Assembly: GCF_950295315.1 (NCBI RefSeq) | Contig: NC_080171.1 | Coordinates: 117,857,064 to 117,921,063 of the forward strand | Length of the DNA: 64,000 nucleotides | Reading direction: 5' to 3' | DNA from: Erinaceus europaeus | Taxonomy: Eukaryota > Chordata > Mammalia > Eulipotyphla > Erinaceidae | Part shown: positions 55,347-64,000 of the stretch, piece after piece | Layout of the letters: each line of letters begins with the position of its first letter | Numbering within the stretch: the first letter of the stretch is position 1 | Translations under genes and position numbers: made by a program | Notes under the pieces: model-generated | The model's database searches: none | The model's input: the letters and a program-made list of their open reading frames with translations, nothing else | Told to the model about the DNA's origin: nothing

Positions 55347-55752
55347 AGATAATTCTTTTAGGTAGAAACACTTGAGGAGATTACCATACTTTGGAGACTA
55401 CTTGAGCATTCTGCTGCTTCTGTGAAGAATTATCCCTTTTGAATTAAAAAAAAAAAAAACAACTTACTGACATGTGTTTGCTTTTTCAAAAACAAAGGAC
55501 ACTCCTGGTCTATTTCTATTAGGAACTGGATACTGGCCAGGTCAAATGACCAAAATATCAGTATGATTCCTCTTACAAGAATGAACATTACTAAATGAAC
55601 TAAAGACCATAATGGAACCCAACCCAAGCTGGCATGTAACACAGGAAGCGGTGGCACATTCAGCCACAGTTCCTTGGGCAGTGAGTCTGTGCTTGGTCAG
55701 TAATGACTGAATCAGGAACAACTCCAACACAATATCATTTATGTTAGCAATG
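55347..55752. other. No feature recognised
   Basis: Unique-looking sequence with an A run at about 55447. Confidence 0.4.
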
Positions 55753-55823
55753 ATTTTTCTATTTTTATCATCTTTTCTTACTGCATAGAGACAGCCAGAA
55801 ATTAAGAGCAAGGAGGAGATGTA

Positions 55824-55856
<33 letters not shown>

Positions 55857-55963
55857 TAATTGCAGCACTGCTTCACCACTTGTGAAGCTTTCCCCCCTGC
55901 AGGTGGGGACCAGGGGCTTGAACCTGGGTCTTTGCACATTGTAACATGCCCACTCAACCAGGT
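55753..55963 (-). mobile_element. SINE-B, head missing
   Basis: Minus-strand caccaggttgagtgggcatg... box B ggttcaagcccc; the GA/CT body is expanded. Confidence 0.9.
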
Positions 55964-56198
55964 GAAGTTAAGGAGAGAGCTAGCTCACAGAGCACCCTGA
56001 GGGCTTGCCCAGCACACACAGGCGTCTGACTGGAAGAAAAAAAAATTGGCATCTAGGTTCACATAGCACTCAAGTCAGACATAGCATGCTTGCGATTTAT
56101 TTAAAAAAAAAATTTTTTTGATTGTAAGGTGACCAGACATATTTATCAAACATGTTTGTTCTTAGCCACAATTGTGGCTTACAGTTTTTCAACTCATT
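55964..56198. other. Unassigned
   Basis: gagagagctagctcacagag is faintly SINE-head-like; not callable. Confidence 0.3.
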
Positions 56199-56213
56199 AA
56201 AACTTCTTATGCA

Positions 56214-56516
56214 GGAGTCGGGCTGTAGCGCAGTGGGTTAAGTGCACGTGGCGCAAAGCACAAGGATCAGCGTAAGGATCCTGGTTAGAGCCCCTGGCTC
56301 CCCACCTGCAGGGGAGTCGCTTCACAGGCGGTGAAGCACGTCTTCAGGTGTCTGTCTTTCTCTCCCCCTCTCTGTCTTCCCCTCCTCTCTCCATTTCTCT
56401 CTGTCCTATCAATAATAACAATATCAATAATAATAATCAACAACAACATCAATAATAACTACAACAATAAAACAACAAGGACAACAAAAGGGAATAAATA
56501 AATATAAGAATTTTTT
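56214..56516 (+). mobile_element. SINE-A, full length
   Basis: Near-matching flanks aaaacttcttatgca (56199-56213) and aaaagttcttacaca (56517-56531). Head ggagtcgggctgtagcgcag. Confidence 0.96.
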
Positions 56517-56557
56517 TAAAAGTTCTTACACATTGAGAGTGTTAAAGGACATATATA

Positions 56558-56758
56558 GGGACCAGACGGTGCTGCCTCTGGCTGAGTGCATATGTGCCAA
56601 TGCACAAGGACCTGTGTTCAAGTCCCTAGTCCCCACCTGCAAGGGAAGTGTTACCGGTGTCTCTCTGTCTCTCTCCTTCTCTATCACTCCTTTCTCTCTC
56701 GATTTCTCAAAGTCTCTATCTCATAAAAATAAAGTTTTTTATAAGTTTATTAGAAAAT
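56558..56758 (+). mobile_element. SINE-B with core deletion
   Basis: Head gggaccagacggtgctgcc and box B gttcaagtccc. The core is shortened after ccccacctgcaagggaagtg. Flanks ttaaaggacatatat and ttaaaggatatatgt. Confidence 0.9.
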
Positions 56759-56773
56759 ATTAAAGGATATATG

Positions 56774-57624
56774 TTATTGGGGTGACTGTGGGGGATTCAC
56801 TTAAGGAATGGGTTAAGTACCTGGAGAACCAACTATGAGATTAGAAGTTAGGAACTTAAAATCTCACCCCCCCAACCTCCAAGAAGGGGGAGAAATGTTA
56901 ATGTTTGAATAGACTTGCCAGTGACCAGTGAGATCATCTATCATTTCTGTGTGTTGAAGTCTCCACAGAAAAAAGGAGGGCTTCACTGAGATTCCAGCTT
57001 GAAGAACAGCTTCCACCTGTCATCTGTCAGACCCCAGTTTCCAGGACAAACTCTCCCTTTTTCTTCCTGTTTCACTTTCTCTGTCTCTTGATTTGTGAGG
57101 TTTAGTACCCTTTGGACTTAAGAGTGAGCTAGTGATAAAGTGGGTTTCTTGAGTTCTGTGAGCTGTCTTAGCAAATTAGACTTGAGGTGGTCATGGAAAC
57201 TCTGATTTATAGCCAATTGGTCAAAAGTTCATGTTAACTACCTGGACTCTGAGTTCTCACCTGGCATCTGAGGTGCAGCTTGTGGGAATTTCCACTCAGC
57301 AAATAAAAAGAACAGATACCACCCCAAATAGAGTTAGGACTGGGAACCCTACATAATGGCCTAAAAGCAGAAAGTGAGAGAGAAAAAAGAGGAGAGAAGA
57401 CAACTTTCTATTCATTGCATGGTTAGAGTAGAGGGAGTAAACATGATAGCTACCATGAGACAATGATGGAGAGACAGGTCACAGTCCTTATGAAAACTAG
57501 TCAGTGTCTTGAGTTGACAGTGTCCCGTGCAATCTCGGTAATATCCCTAGCTCACGATCAATTTAGAAGCAGTAAGAAAAGAGGAACTGATGAGATTTTG
57601 TGGTAAAAGTTGCACACTCTGTTA
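56774..57624. other. No feature recognised
   Basis: Unique-looking sequence. Confidence 0.4.
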
Positions 57625-58010
57625 TGGTCATTTTACATTTTGTATTAGTGATTTAATAAAGATTAACAATATTGTAGGATAACAGGGGTACCATTCCATA
57701 CAGTTCCCACCACCAGAGTCCCTTGACCCGTCCTCTCCATTGGAATCTTCTTTATTCTTTATCCCTCTGGGAGTAAGGACCAAACCAAAATTCTTTATGG
57801 GATGCAGAAGGTGGAAGGTCTGACTTCCATAATTGCTTCTCCTCTGGACATGAGTATTAGCAGGTCGATCCATACTCTCAGACTGTTTCTATCTTTCCTT
57901 TAGTGGGACACGGGTCTGGGGAGGTGAGGTTCCAGGACACATTGGTGAGGTCATCTGCCCAGGGAAGTCAGGATGGAGTCACAGTAACATCTGCAATTTG
58001 GTGGCTGATA
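57625..58010 (-). mobile_element. L1 3' UTR, well preserved
   Basis: Reverse complement of the 40880 copy: ttagtgatttaataaagatt, ccattccatacagttcccac, ccctctgggagtaaggacc and ggtgaggtcatctgcccagg in order. Confidence 0.88.
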
Positions 58011-58379
58011 TAAAGCAGGAAAAATTGTTTAATAAACAAGAACCCAAAGGTAGGAAGAGAACAAATGAAAAGAGTGGTCTTTACATGGGAACAAGCTAGG
58101 AAGTCTATATTTAGGTATGTTCCAAGGGGCTCACAACTTTAGTAAGTTTTGCCTGAGCTGATAGCCTACATAAGGTGGACTTAATCAAGATCTTCTGGTC
58201 AGTCTGGAGCAATGACTGCAAAAGTAAAAGGTCCCTCTACACAAAAGAAGGGAGTGAAAAATGCAAGGAGAGAAAGTTAAGCAAGAGGCCAACTTGCAAA
58301 ACGATCTATATTTCAATATGTATACATGACATCCAAAGACGCCTAAAGAGGACTTCTAAAGACCACAGGGGTATCAGAA
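58011..58379. other. No feature recognised
   Basis: Unique-looking sequence. Confidence 0.4.
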
Positions 58380-58384
58380 TTTTT

Positions 58385-58590
58385 TTAATATTTTATTTAT
58401 TTACTATTGGATAGAAACAGAAATTGAGAGTGGCAAGGGAGATAGAAAGAGACAGAGACAGAGAGATACCTGCAGCCCTGCTTCACCATTCGTGAAGCTT
58501 TTCCCCTGCAGGTTGGGGCCAGGGGCTTGAACCGGGGTCCTTGTGCACTGTAATGTGAGCACTTAACCAGGTGCACCACTGCCTGGCCCC
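58385..58590 (-). mobile_element. SINE-B, left member of tandem pair
   Basis: Minus-strand head ggccaggcagtggtgcacc and box B ggttcaagcccc. No duplication separates it from the next SINE. Confidence 0.94.
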
Positions 58591-58652
58591 TTAATCTTTA
58601 TTTATTTATTGGATAGACACAGCCCAAAATCGAGAGGGAAAGGGGTGATAGG

Positions 58653-58693
<41 letters not shown>

Positions 58694-58822
58694 TGAGTCA
58701 CCTGCAGCCCAGCTTCACCACTCGTGAAGCTTTCCTCCTGCAGGTGGGGACTGGGGACTAGAACCTGGGTCCTTGCACACTGTAACATGTGCGCTCAACC
58801 AGGTGAGCCACCACCTGGTCCC
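58591..58822 (-). mobile_element. SINE-B, right member of tandem pair
   Basis: Minus-strand head accaggtggtggctcacctg, GA/CT-expanded body. The pair is flanked by ggggtatcagaatttt (58369) and agggtattggaatttt (58824). Confidence 0.94.
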
Positions 58823-58840
58823 CTAGGGTATTGGAATTTT

Positions 58841-59681
58841 ATTTCCAATGTGAAACCAATATTTCATTATGGTCTGATTTAGTAATAAAGGTTTTATATA
58901 TGCTGACCCTAAACCATAGGTTCAGCTCTGATTGTCTCTGACAGACACTAAAGCTTATGAAGTTCATGTATCCTGCTCAAGGCCATGCAGTTTATGAGAG
59001 CCAGACTGGCTTTAACTACACCATATTCATTCACTGCATTCTCCATCACTAGAACACACCAAGAATTAAATGATTCTTACTCCAACCAAGACAACCTAAC
59101 ATTCTGAATCTAGTTCAAATCTTTCTAGAACTCGAGAAGCAATTAATAACCAAAAATTATTCAAGTTTATGTGAAAACAAAAATTTACTATAGGACGACA
59201 TCAGAGAGACACAATTTAAAAAACTTTAATGGCATTTTGAAAGGAAAAACCTTCACCACAGAGTGAAAGTGGATTGTCAGCTAATAAATCAGAACCACAA
59301 AGAAAACTGATGAGAATAAGAAGAGATCTTTCTAAGCAGGAAACCCTGTACGTCTGCAAACACTTTTCCAAAGGCAAATTGTGGATAGCTCATTAGCTGA
59401 GTCATGTAGACTAGAACCTGACAAGATGTCCACACATGAGCAGGGACCACCCCTTTTCCACTGGACAAAATTACCTAATTGATTGTTTCATCTCCCACTG
59501 CGAAGAATCTCTTCATTTTCCCACACAGTGCTCTGCAGTGATTTCACTGTCATTTCCTCTCTTTGGAGTTTATAGAGAATATTAAGTTAGAACATTATGA
59601 GGCGTTAGAAAATTCAAACAACTGTCATATTAAAAATCCAAAATATTTTCAATTTTCTTGCAAAGCAACTTTAAAAAGGTT
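58841..59681. other. No feature recognised
   Basis: AT-rich unique-looking sequence. Confidence 0.4.
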
Positions 59682-59811
59682 CAGGGGTCCGGGTGGCATA
59701 CCTGGTTGAGTGTACGTTACAATGGGTAAGGGCCCAGGTTCAAGCTCCTGGTCCCCACCTGCAGGGGGAAAGCTTTGCAAGTGGTGAAGCAGTGTTGCAG
59801 GTATCTCTCTG

Positions 59812-59862
<51 letters not shown>

Positions 59863-59920
59863 CACCCCCTTCCCTCTCAATTTCTGACTGTCTCTACCCA
59901 GTAAATAAATAAATATTAAA
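59682..59920 (+). mobile_element. SINE-B with CT/TA expansion
   Basis: Head aggggtccgggtggcatacc, core ccccacctgcagggggaaag and a body expanded to (CT)n(TA)n at 59819-59862. Confidence 0.93.
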
Positions 59921-60143
59921 AATTCAAGTACATGTAAAAATCATCTCATAAAAATCCTTAATGACACACAGAAAACAGAAGAATAATTGTTAATTGAAGG
60001 TATCCATTCAGCATCATGGAATAAAAACTGATGCTCATAATGGAAGCATTGTAAACCAAAATTCTATTATTTTAAATATATACTTTGCCTTCATTTCCAG
60101 TTATTCTGATTCTTCAGATCTGGAAGCCTGAACTAGTGACCTA

Positions 60144-60144
<1 letters not shown>
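59921..60144. other. No feature recognised
   Basis: Short AT-rich interval. Confidence 0.4.

Positions 60145-60193
<49 letters not shown>
60145..60193. repeat. (CA)n microsatellite
   Basis: About 24 CA units with a short CG start. Confidence 0.95.
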
Positions 60194-60194
<1 letters not shown>

Positions 60195-60406
60195 CTTATG
60201 ACTTGAGACACCTGTCTGTGTTGACTCCTAACTACAGACCACCCTAGGCCACATTGCTGGTTCTACATATCAACAAGGGTGTGAGTGTGTTATAGGAACC
60301 CAACTTGCTTTCTCACTGTTAGACTTTTTCTAGTTTTTTCCTTTCTTTACTTTGTCTCCTCACCTCTTCCTACTTCCCCTATCATCTCTTTCTTTCTCCC
60401 TCTTTA

Positions 60407-60407
<1 letters not shown>

Positions 60408-60444
<37 letters not shown>

Positions 60445-60650
60445 TGTCACCAAGGTTATTGCTGGACCTCCATGCCTACATAATTCCTCTGTTCCCAGTG
60501 GGCTCTTTATTAGAAAGAAAGAGAGAGCAGGAAATACACCACAACATTTCTCTGCTCCTCCTGAAGCTTCCTTCAAGCAGGTGTTCCCATGTGGTAGCTG
60601 GGGGCTCAAACCTGAGTCCTTACACATGGCCAACTTAGCTCTCTCCAGAG
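60408..60650 (-). mobile_element. SINE with 3' module, diverged
   Basis: (CT)n, then gtcaccaaggttattgctgg (3' module in reverse), and further right gggctcaaacctgagtcctt (box B region in reverse). Head similar to the 3257 SINE. Confidence 0.75.
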
Positions 60651-61271
60651 CACTCTTCCTTCTTCCCGGTGACAAGAATATTTCCAATCGTTCTCCTGAA
60701 GAATGCTGAATCTGGACTACAATCTGTTATAACAGCATTTGTTCCAGCCAACCTAAACATCTTCTGAAGTTCAGGGGCAAAGGTGACCATGGGCTGGAAA
60801 CATCACCCCTTCACTACTCCCGGGCACTCAGGCCTTTGGAGACCCCATGTTGTCCTCCTTCTCTGAAATGAGTTCTCAGACACACAGGACTTGGATATGT
60901 AGCCTGCTCTACACCGTGACACTCAACCTGTTTTCAGAGCACATGGCATTTTGTTGTTGTTGTTTAGTTTCCATGTGCTGCTGCAGACTTAGCCCAGCAG
61001 AATTTACCCCCAGGGACTTTGAATAGAAGAAAAGAGAGAGGCACTGAGCCTGGGTGTCATTCCCTACAATTTGCTGCTTGTGCAAACACAAACACTGTGC
61101 AGTGTCTGGGTCTTTAGTTCCTTCTGCATTGGCCTTGGTCAAGGGCTTGCTGGTCTGTTGTTTATGGCCCTGATGACAGCAACGCTTTCCCATTGCACAG
61201 ACACTACTGATTAATTCCCTCTCACCTACTTACCTTCCCTCTTCACTGTCAGTGTTACTTTTACTGAATTC
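60651..61271. other. No feature recognised
   Basis: Unique-looking sequence. Confidence 0.4.
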
Positions 61272-61286
61272 CAACTCTTTCTTCTT

Positions 61287-61589
61287 CTTTTTTTAAAATT
61301 TTATTTATTTATTTTCCCTTTTGTTGCCCTGATTGTCTTTTTATTGTTATTGTAGTTATTATTGTTGTTGTTATTGATGTCGTTCTTGTTGGATAGGACA
61401 GAGAGAAATGGAGAGAGGAGGGGAAGACAGAGAGGGGGAGAGAAAGACAGACACCTACAGACCTGCTTCACCGCCTGTGAAGCGACTTCCCTGCAGGTGG
61501 GGAGCCGGGGTTTGAACCGGGATCCTTGTGCTGGTCCTTGTGCTTCGTGCCACGTGAGCTTAACCCACTGCGCTACCGCCTGGCTCCCT
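61287..61589 (-). mobile_element. SINE-A, full length
   Basis: Perfect 15-bp flanks caactctttcttctt (61272-61286 and 61590-61604). Minus-strand head gggagccaggcggtagcgca. Confidence 0.97.
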
Positions 61590-61604
61590 CAACTCTTTCT
61601 TCTT

Positions 61605-61944
61605 TTTTGTCTGAGACTTTCTGGAAATCCAGACATTAATTAATTAATTAATTAATTAAACCCATGAATCAAAATTCCACTACCTTGACACGCATTTTTA
61701 TTCAAGCAGTATAGGCTCATGACCAGAAAAGTTAGAAAAAGATTAAAAGTAAAACTCTTCTCCAAGATAATCATTGCTAACACTCCTTGAAAAGAAATCA
61801 TTTACAGGCCAACAAATAGATTCTTTTATTTATCGTAAAAATCTTTTTTGAAGCCTCTTCTATGTACAGCATCCATGTAGATATTTTTTATTTTGAAATA
61901 ATTTAGTCTTACAGAAAAGTTGCAAAAGTGGTTCAAAAAGACTT
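61605..61944. other. No feature recognised
   Basis: Contains a short (TTAA)n run near 61640. Confidence 0.4.
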
Positions 61945-61949
61945 CTGTA

Positions 61950-62085
61950 GGGCAAGGATTGGTAGCATAATGGTTATGCAAACAAACTGTCATGCCTGAG
62001 GCTCAGAGTAAGTCCCAGGTTCAATCCCCCGCACCACCATAAGCCAGAGCTGAGCAGTGCTCTGGTTAAAAGAAAACAAAAAAGG
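61950..62085 (+). mobile_element. SINE-C, full length
   Basis: gggcaaggattggtagcataatgg head, box A tagcataatgg, box B ggttcaatcccc and end gagcagtgctctggtt. The cleanest SINE-C in the window. Confidence 0.92.
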
Positions 62086-62177
62086 TTCTGGTATACCTTT
62101 TACCAGATTCCCCTAACACCACGTGTTGACATTTGATCATACTTACGTTAGTGTCCTTTTCCCCCTTTTCTTTTTTC

Positions 62178-62345
62178 AAGATTGATTGATTAATTGATTG
62201 GTTGATGAGAGAGACTGAAGTAGAGGAAGGAAGACCAGAAGAACTCAGCTCCAACATACAGCGATGCTGAGAATCGAGCCCTTGGTCCCTTAACCTCCGG
62301 GCATGTAAGTTCCTGATTTAATTTGCTGAATTATCCCCTCAGACC
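62178..62345 (-). mobile_element. SINE-D-like, diverged
   Basis: Left tail gattgattgattaattgatt, then a GA-rich body and gagaatcgagcccttggtcc toward a head-like right end. Weak. Confidence 0.5.
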
Positions 62346-62454
62346 AAAATGATCACTTTTTAATCATTTTTAAAATTTATTATATTTTCTCATATGTCAT
62401 AGAGAGAAGCCAAAACATTACCAGCTTCCTTCTCTGTCTTATTATCACTTTTCT

Positions 62455-62585
62455 TTTTAAGTTTATTAAGTTTATTTGACTCGCAAAAGGAGGAGAGAGA
62501 GAGAGAGAACAAACACGCTAGCACGTAGGATGGTAAGGATTCAGTTTGGTACCTGAGGCTTGGAAGTCCAGAATTGTACGTCACT
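62455..62585 (-). mobile_element. SINE-D-like, partial
   Basis: tttattaagtttatttgact, a GA run and ggtacctgaggcttggaagt follow a SINE-D order. Weak. Confidence 0.45.
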
Positions 62586-63244
62586 TTTCTAAATTCCTGT
62601 GAAATACGTTTCCCGAGATGAATTAGGAAACCCACATTGGCCTTGCTTGGCATACAGAGCAACAAGAAAGAATGGTTGAGAAGCTAAATTTAAAAGGGGG
62701 CTGCCTGGTCTAACTGCCTTACCAAGGAGAGCCTAATATGTAATAGGGATCCTTCAACAAGGTCGGTGAGAGGGTGTGTGGTGTGTGTGTGTGTGGGGGG
62801 TGAGCTGAGAGACCACAGTGAAAGCAGGTGTGGGGGTTGTTTAACTGGATGAGCAGGTGTCTCATTAGTAGAGTACATTCCTTCCATACCCCGAGGCCCT
62901 GCATCCACTCTCCAACATGAGAGAAAAGACGAAGTTATGGAGACAGGGGACCAGCAAGACGGTGTGCCTGCTTTTTCACGCACCAAACACAGGTTTCAGC
63001 TTTGCCCCATCACAGTGAAGAAGATTCCAGTGACTTAGTATCTTTCTCCTTCTCCTTCTTCCCCACCTCCTCTTTTCGCTTCCTCTTCTCTTCCTTTCCC
63101 CTCCCCCCTCCCTCTTTCTTTTCCTCCTCCTTAAGCCTTCCCCTCCTCCTCCTATTTGAAAAAAAAAAAAGCCATCTCAAAGTGTTGCGGTCCCAGTGGT
63201 AACAAAATTCAATCTATTAATTAATATATAAAAAGGAAGGGGAC
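62586..63244. other. Unassigned; pyrimidine run
   Basis: CT-rich stretch at 63040-63155 and a short GT run near 62780. No gene seen. Confidence 0.4.
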
Positions 63245-63492
63245 GGGAGTCAGGCAGTAGCGCAGTGGGTTAAGCGCACTTGGCACAAAGCTCAAAAACC
63301 AGCATAAGGATCCCGGTTCGAGCCCCCGGCTCCCCACCTGCAGGGGAGTCACTTCACAGGCAGTGAAGCAGGACTGCAGGTGTCTGTCTTTCTCTCCCCT
63401 CTCTGTCTTCCCCTCCTCTCTCCATTTCTCTCTGTCCTATCCAACAACGATGACATCAATAACTACAGCAATAATAAAAAAAAATTTTTTTT
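63245..63492 (+). mobile_element. SINE-A, full length
   Basis: Head gggagtcaggcagtagcgca, box B ggttcgagccccc and a CAACGATGACATC tail ending in A/T runs. Confidence 0.96.
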
Positions 63493-63703
63493 TAAATGAA
63501 GGGCACACAGATTTTCTTGGGATGATGAGAAAGTTCTAGAAATGGAAGGTGATGGTGGTTACACAACAATGTGAATGTATTCAAAGTAAATAAATTAGAC
63601 ACTAAAAAACTATTACAGTGGGAAATTCAAAGTTACGACTGTCTCACCACAATAAAACATTTGTGTTAAATTTTGAAAAAAAAAAAAAAAAAAAAAGAAG
63701 TCT
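63493..63703. other. Unassigned; A run at end
   Basis: Unique-looking with an A run at 63677-63696. Confidence 0.4.
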
Positions 63704-63945
63704 GGGATGGACAGATAGCTCGCCCTGACAGAGCACACCTGTTAGCACACGTGAGGTCTTAGAGCACTTCACAAAGAGTGTAGCAGTGCTGCAGGGATTT
63801 ATGTTCTCTCTGTGTGACCCTTCTCCATCTCTCTCTGTATGTGTTTTCTCTTTCCATCTATCTAGAAGGAAAGAAATACTGACTATCAGGCACAAGGCAG
63901 TCATGCAGACACCATGCCCTGGTGATGACCTTGTGGAGAAAAAGA
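63704..63945 (+). mobile_element. SINE with 3' module, diverged
   Basis: gggatggacagatagctcgc head, gcactgcagggatttatg-type body and 3' module caggcacaaggcagtcatgc ending in A-rich sequence. Confidence 0.65.
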
Positions 63946-64000
63946 AAACATATATATATATATATATCTATATCTATATATATATATATATATATATATA
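63946..64000. repeat. (AT)n microsatellite at window edge
   Basis: TA/AT dinucleotides with ATCT interruptions, running off the window. Confidence 0.93.

Overview
The window is non-coding nuclear DNA from a placental mammal. The best match from repeat content is a hedgehog (Erinaceidae). About sixty tRNA-derived SINE copies of types I associate with hedgehog ERI-type SINEs fill it, along with L1 fragments in several states of decay, long microsatellites, three solo retroviral LTRs and a U6 snRNA pseudogene. I see no protein-coding host gene, no bacterial-type operon, no tRNA or rRNA gene and no CRISPR. The species call is an inference from the SINE families.

Names used below. SINE-A: head like gggagtcgggcggtagcgca, box B ggttcgagccc, a CT-rich body and a CAA/CAACGAC-rich tail ending in aataaa-type repeats. 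SINE-B: head like ggccgggtggtggcgcacc, core cagggggaaagctttgcgag, tail ccaataaataaa. SINE-C: short, head tagcataatggttatgc, box B ggttcaatccc, end gagcagtgctctgg. SINE-D: head ggtgcagtggataaagc, box B gagttcaatccc. Several A and B copies carry an extra 3' module (gcagtggattcatagtgc...ccctgga).

Layout. 1-4.6 kb: L1 pieces, an ancient L1M-like fragment and SINEs. 4.6-10 kb: SINEs, a duplicated SINE-C in TTC/TCC/TTTTC satellites, and a young 5'-truncated L1 with a 17-bp target duplication. 10-29 kb: sparse unique sequence with SINEs and large CA, TG and CT satellites. 29-32 kb: an L1 with the head-to-head layout of twin priming, holding a later SINE. 33-42 kb: SINEs, several L1 3' ends and a U6 pseudogene. 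42.3-43.5 kb: a 5'-truncated non-LTR retrotransposon unlike L1, L2/CR1 or BovB, with a long undamaged reverse-transcriptase reading frame, an AAG tail and a 12-bp target duplication. 45-46.7 kb: a four-layer nest of SINEs and an LTR built on one reused target site. 47.7-55 kb: two more solo LTRs and dense SINE-A copies. 55-64 kb: SINEs, an L1 3' end and unique AT-rich sequence.

The two most unusual signals are the 42.3-43.5 kb element, which does not belong to the usual placental LINE set as far as I can tell, and a near-exact 5' half of tRNA-Gly embedded in the U3 of two related solo LTRs (45,759 and 54,705).
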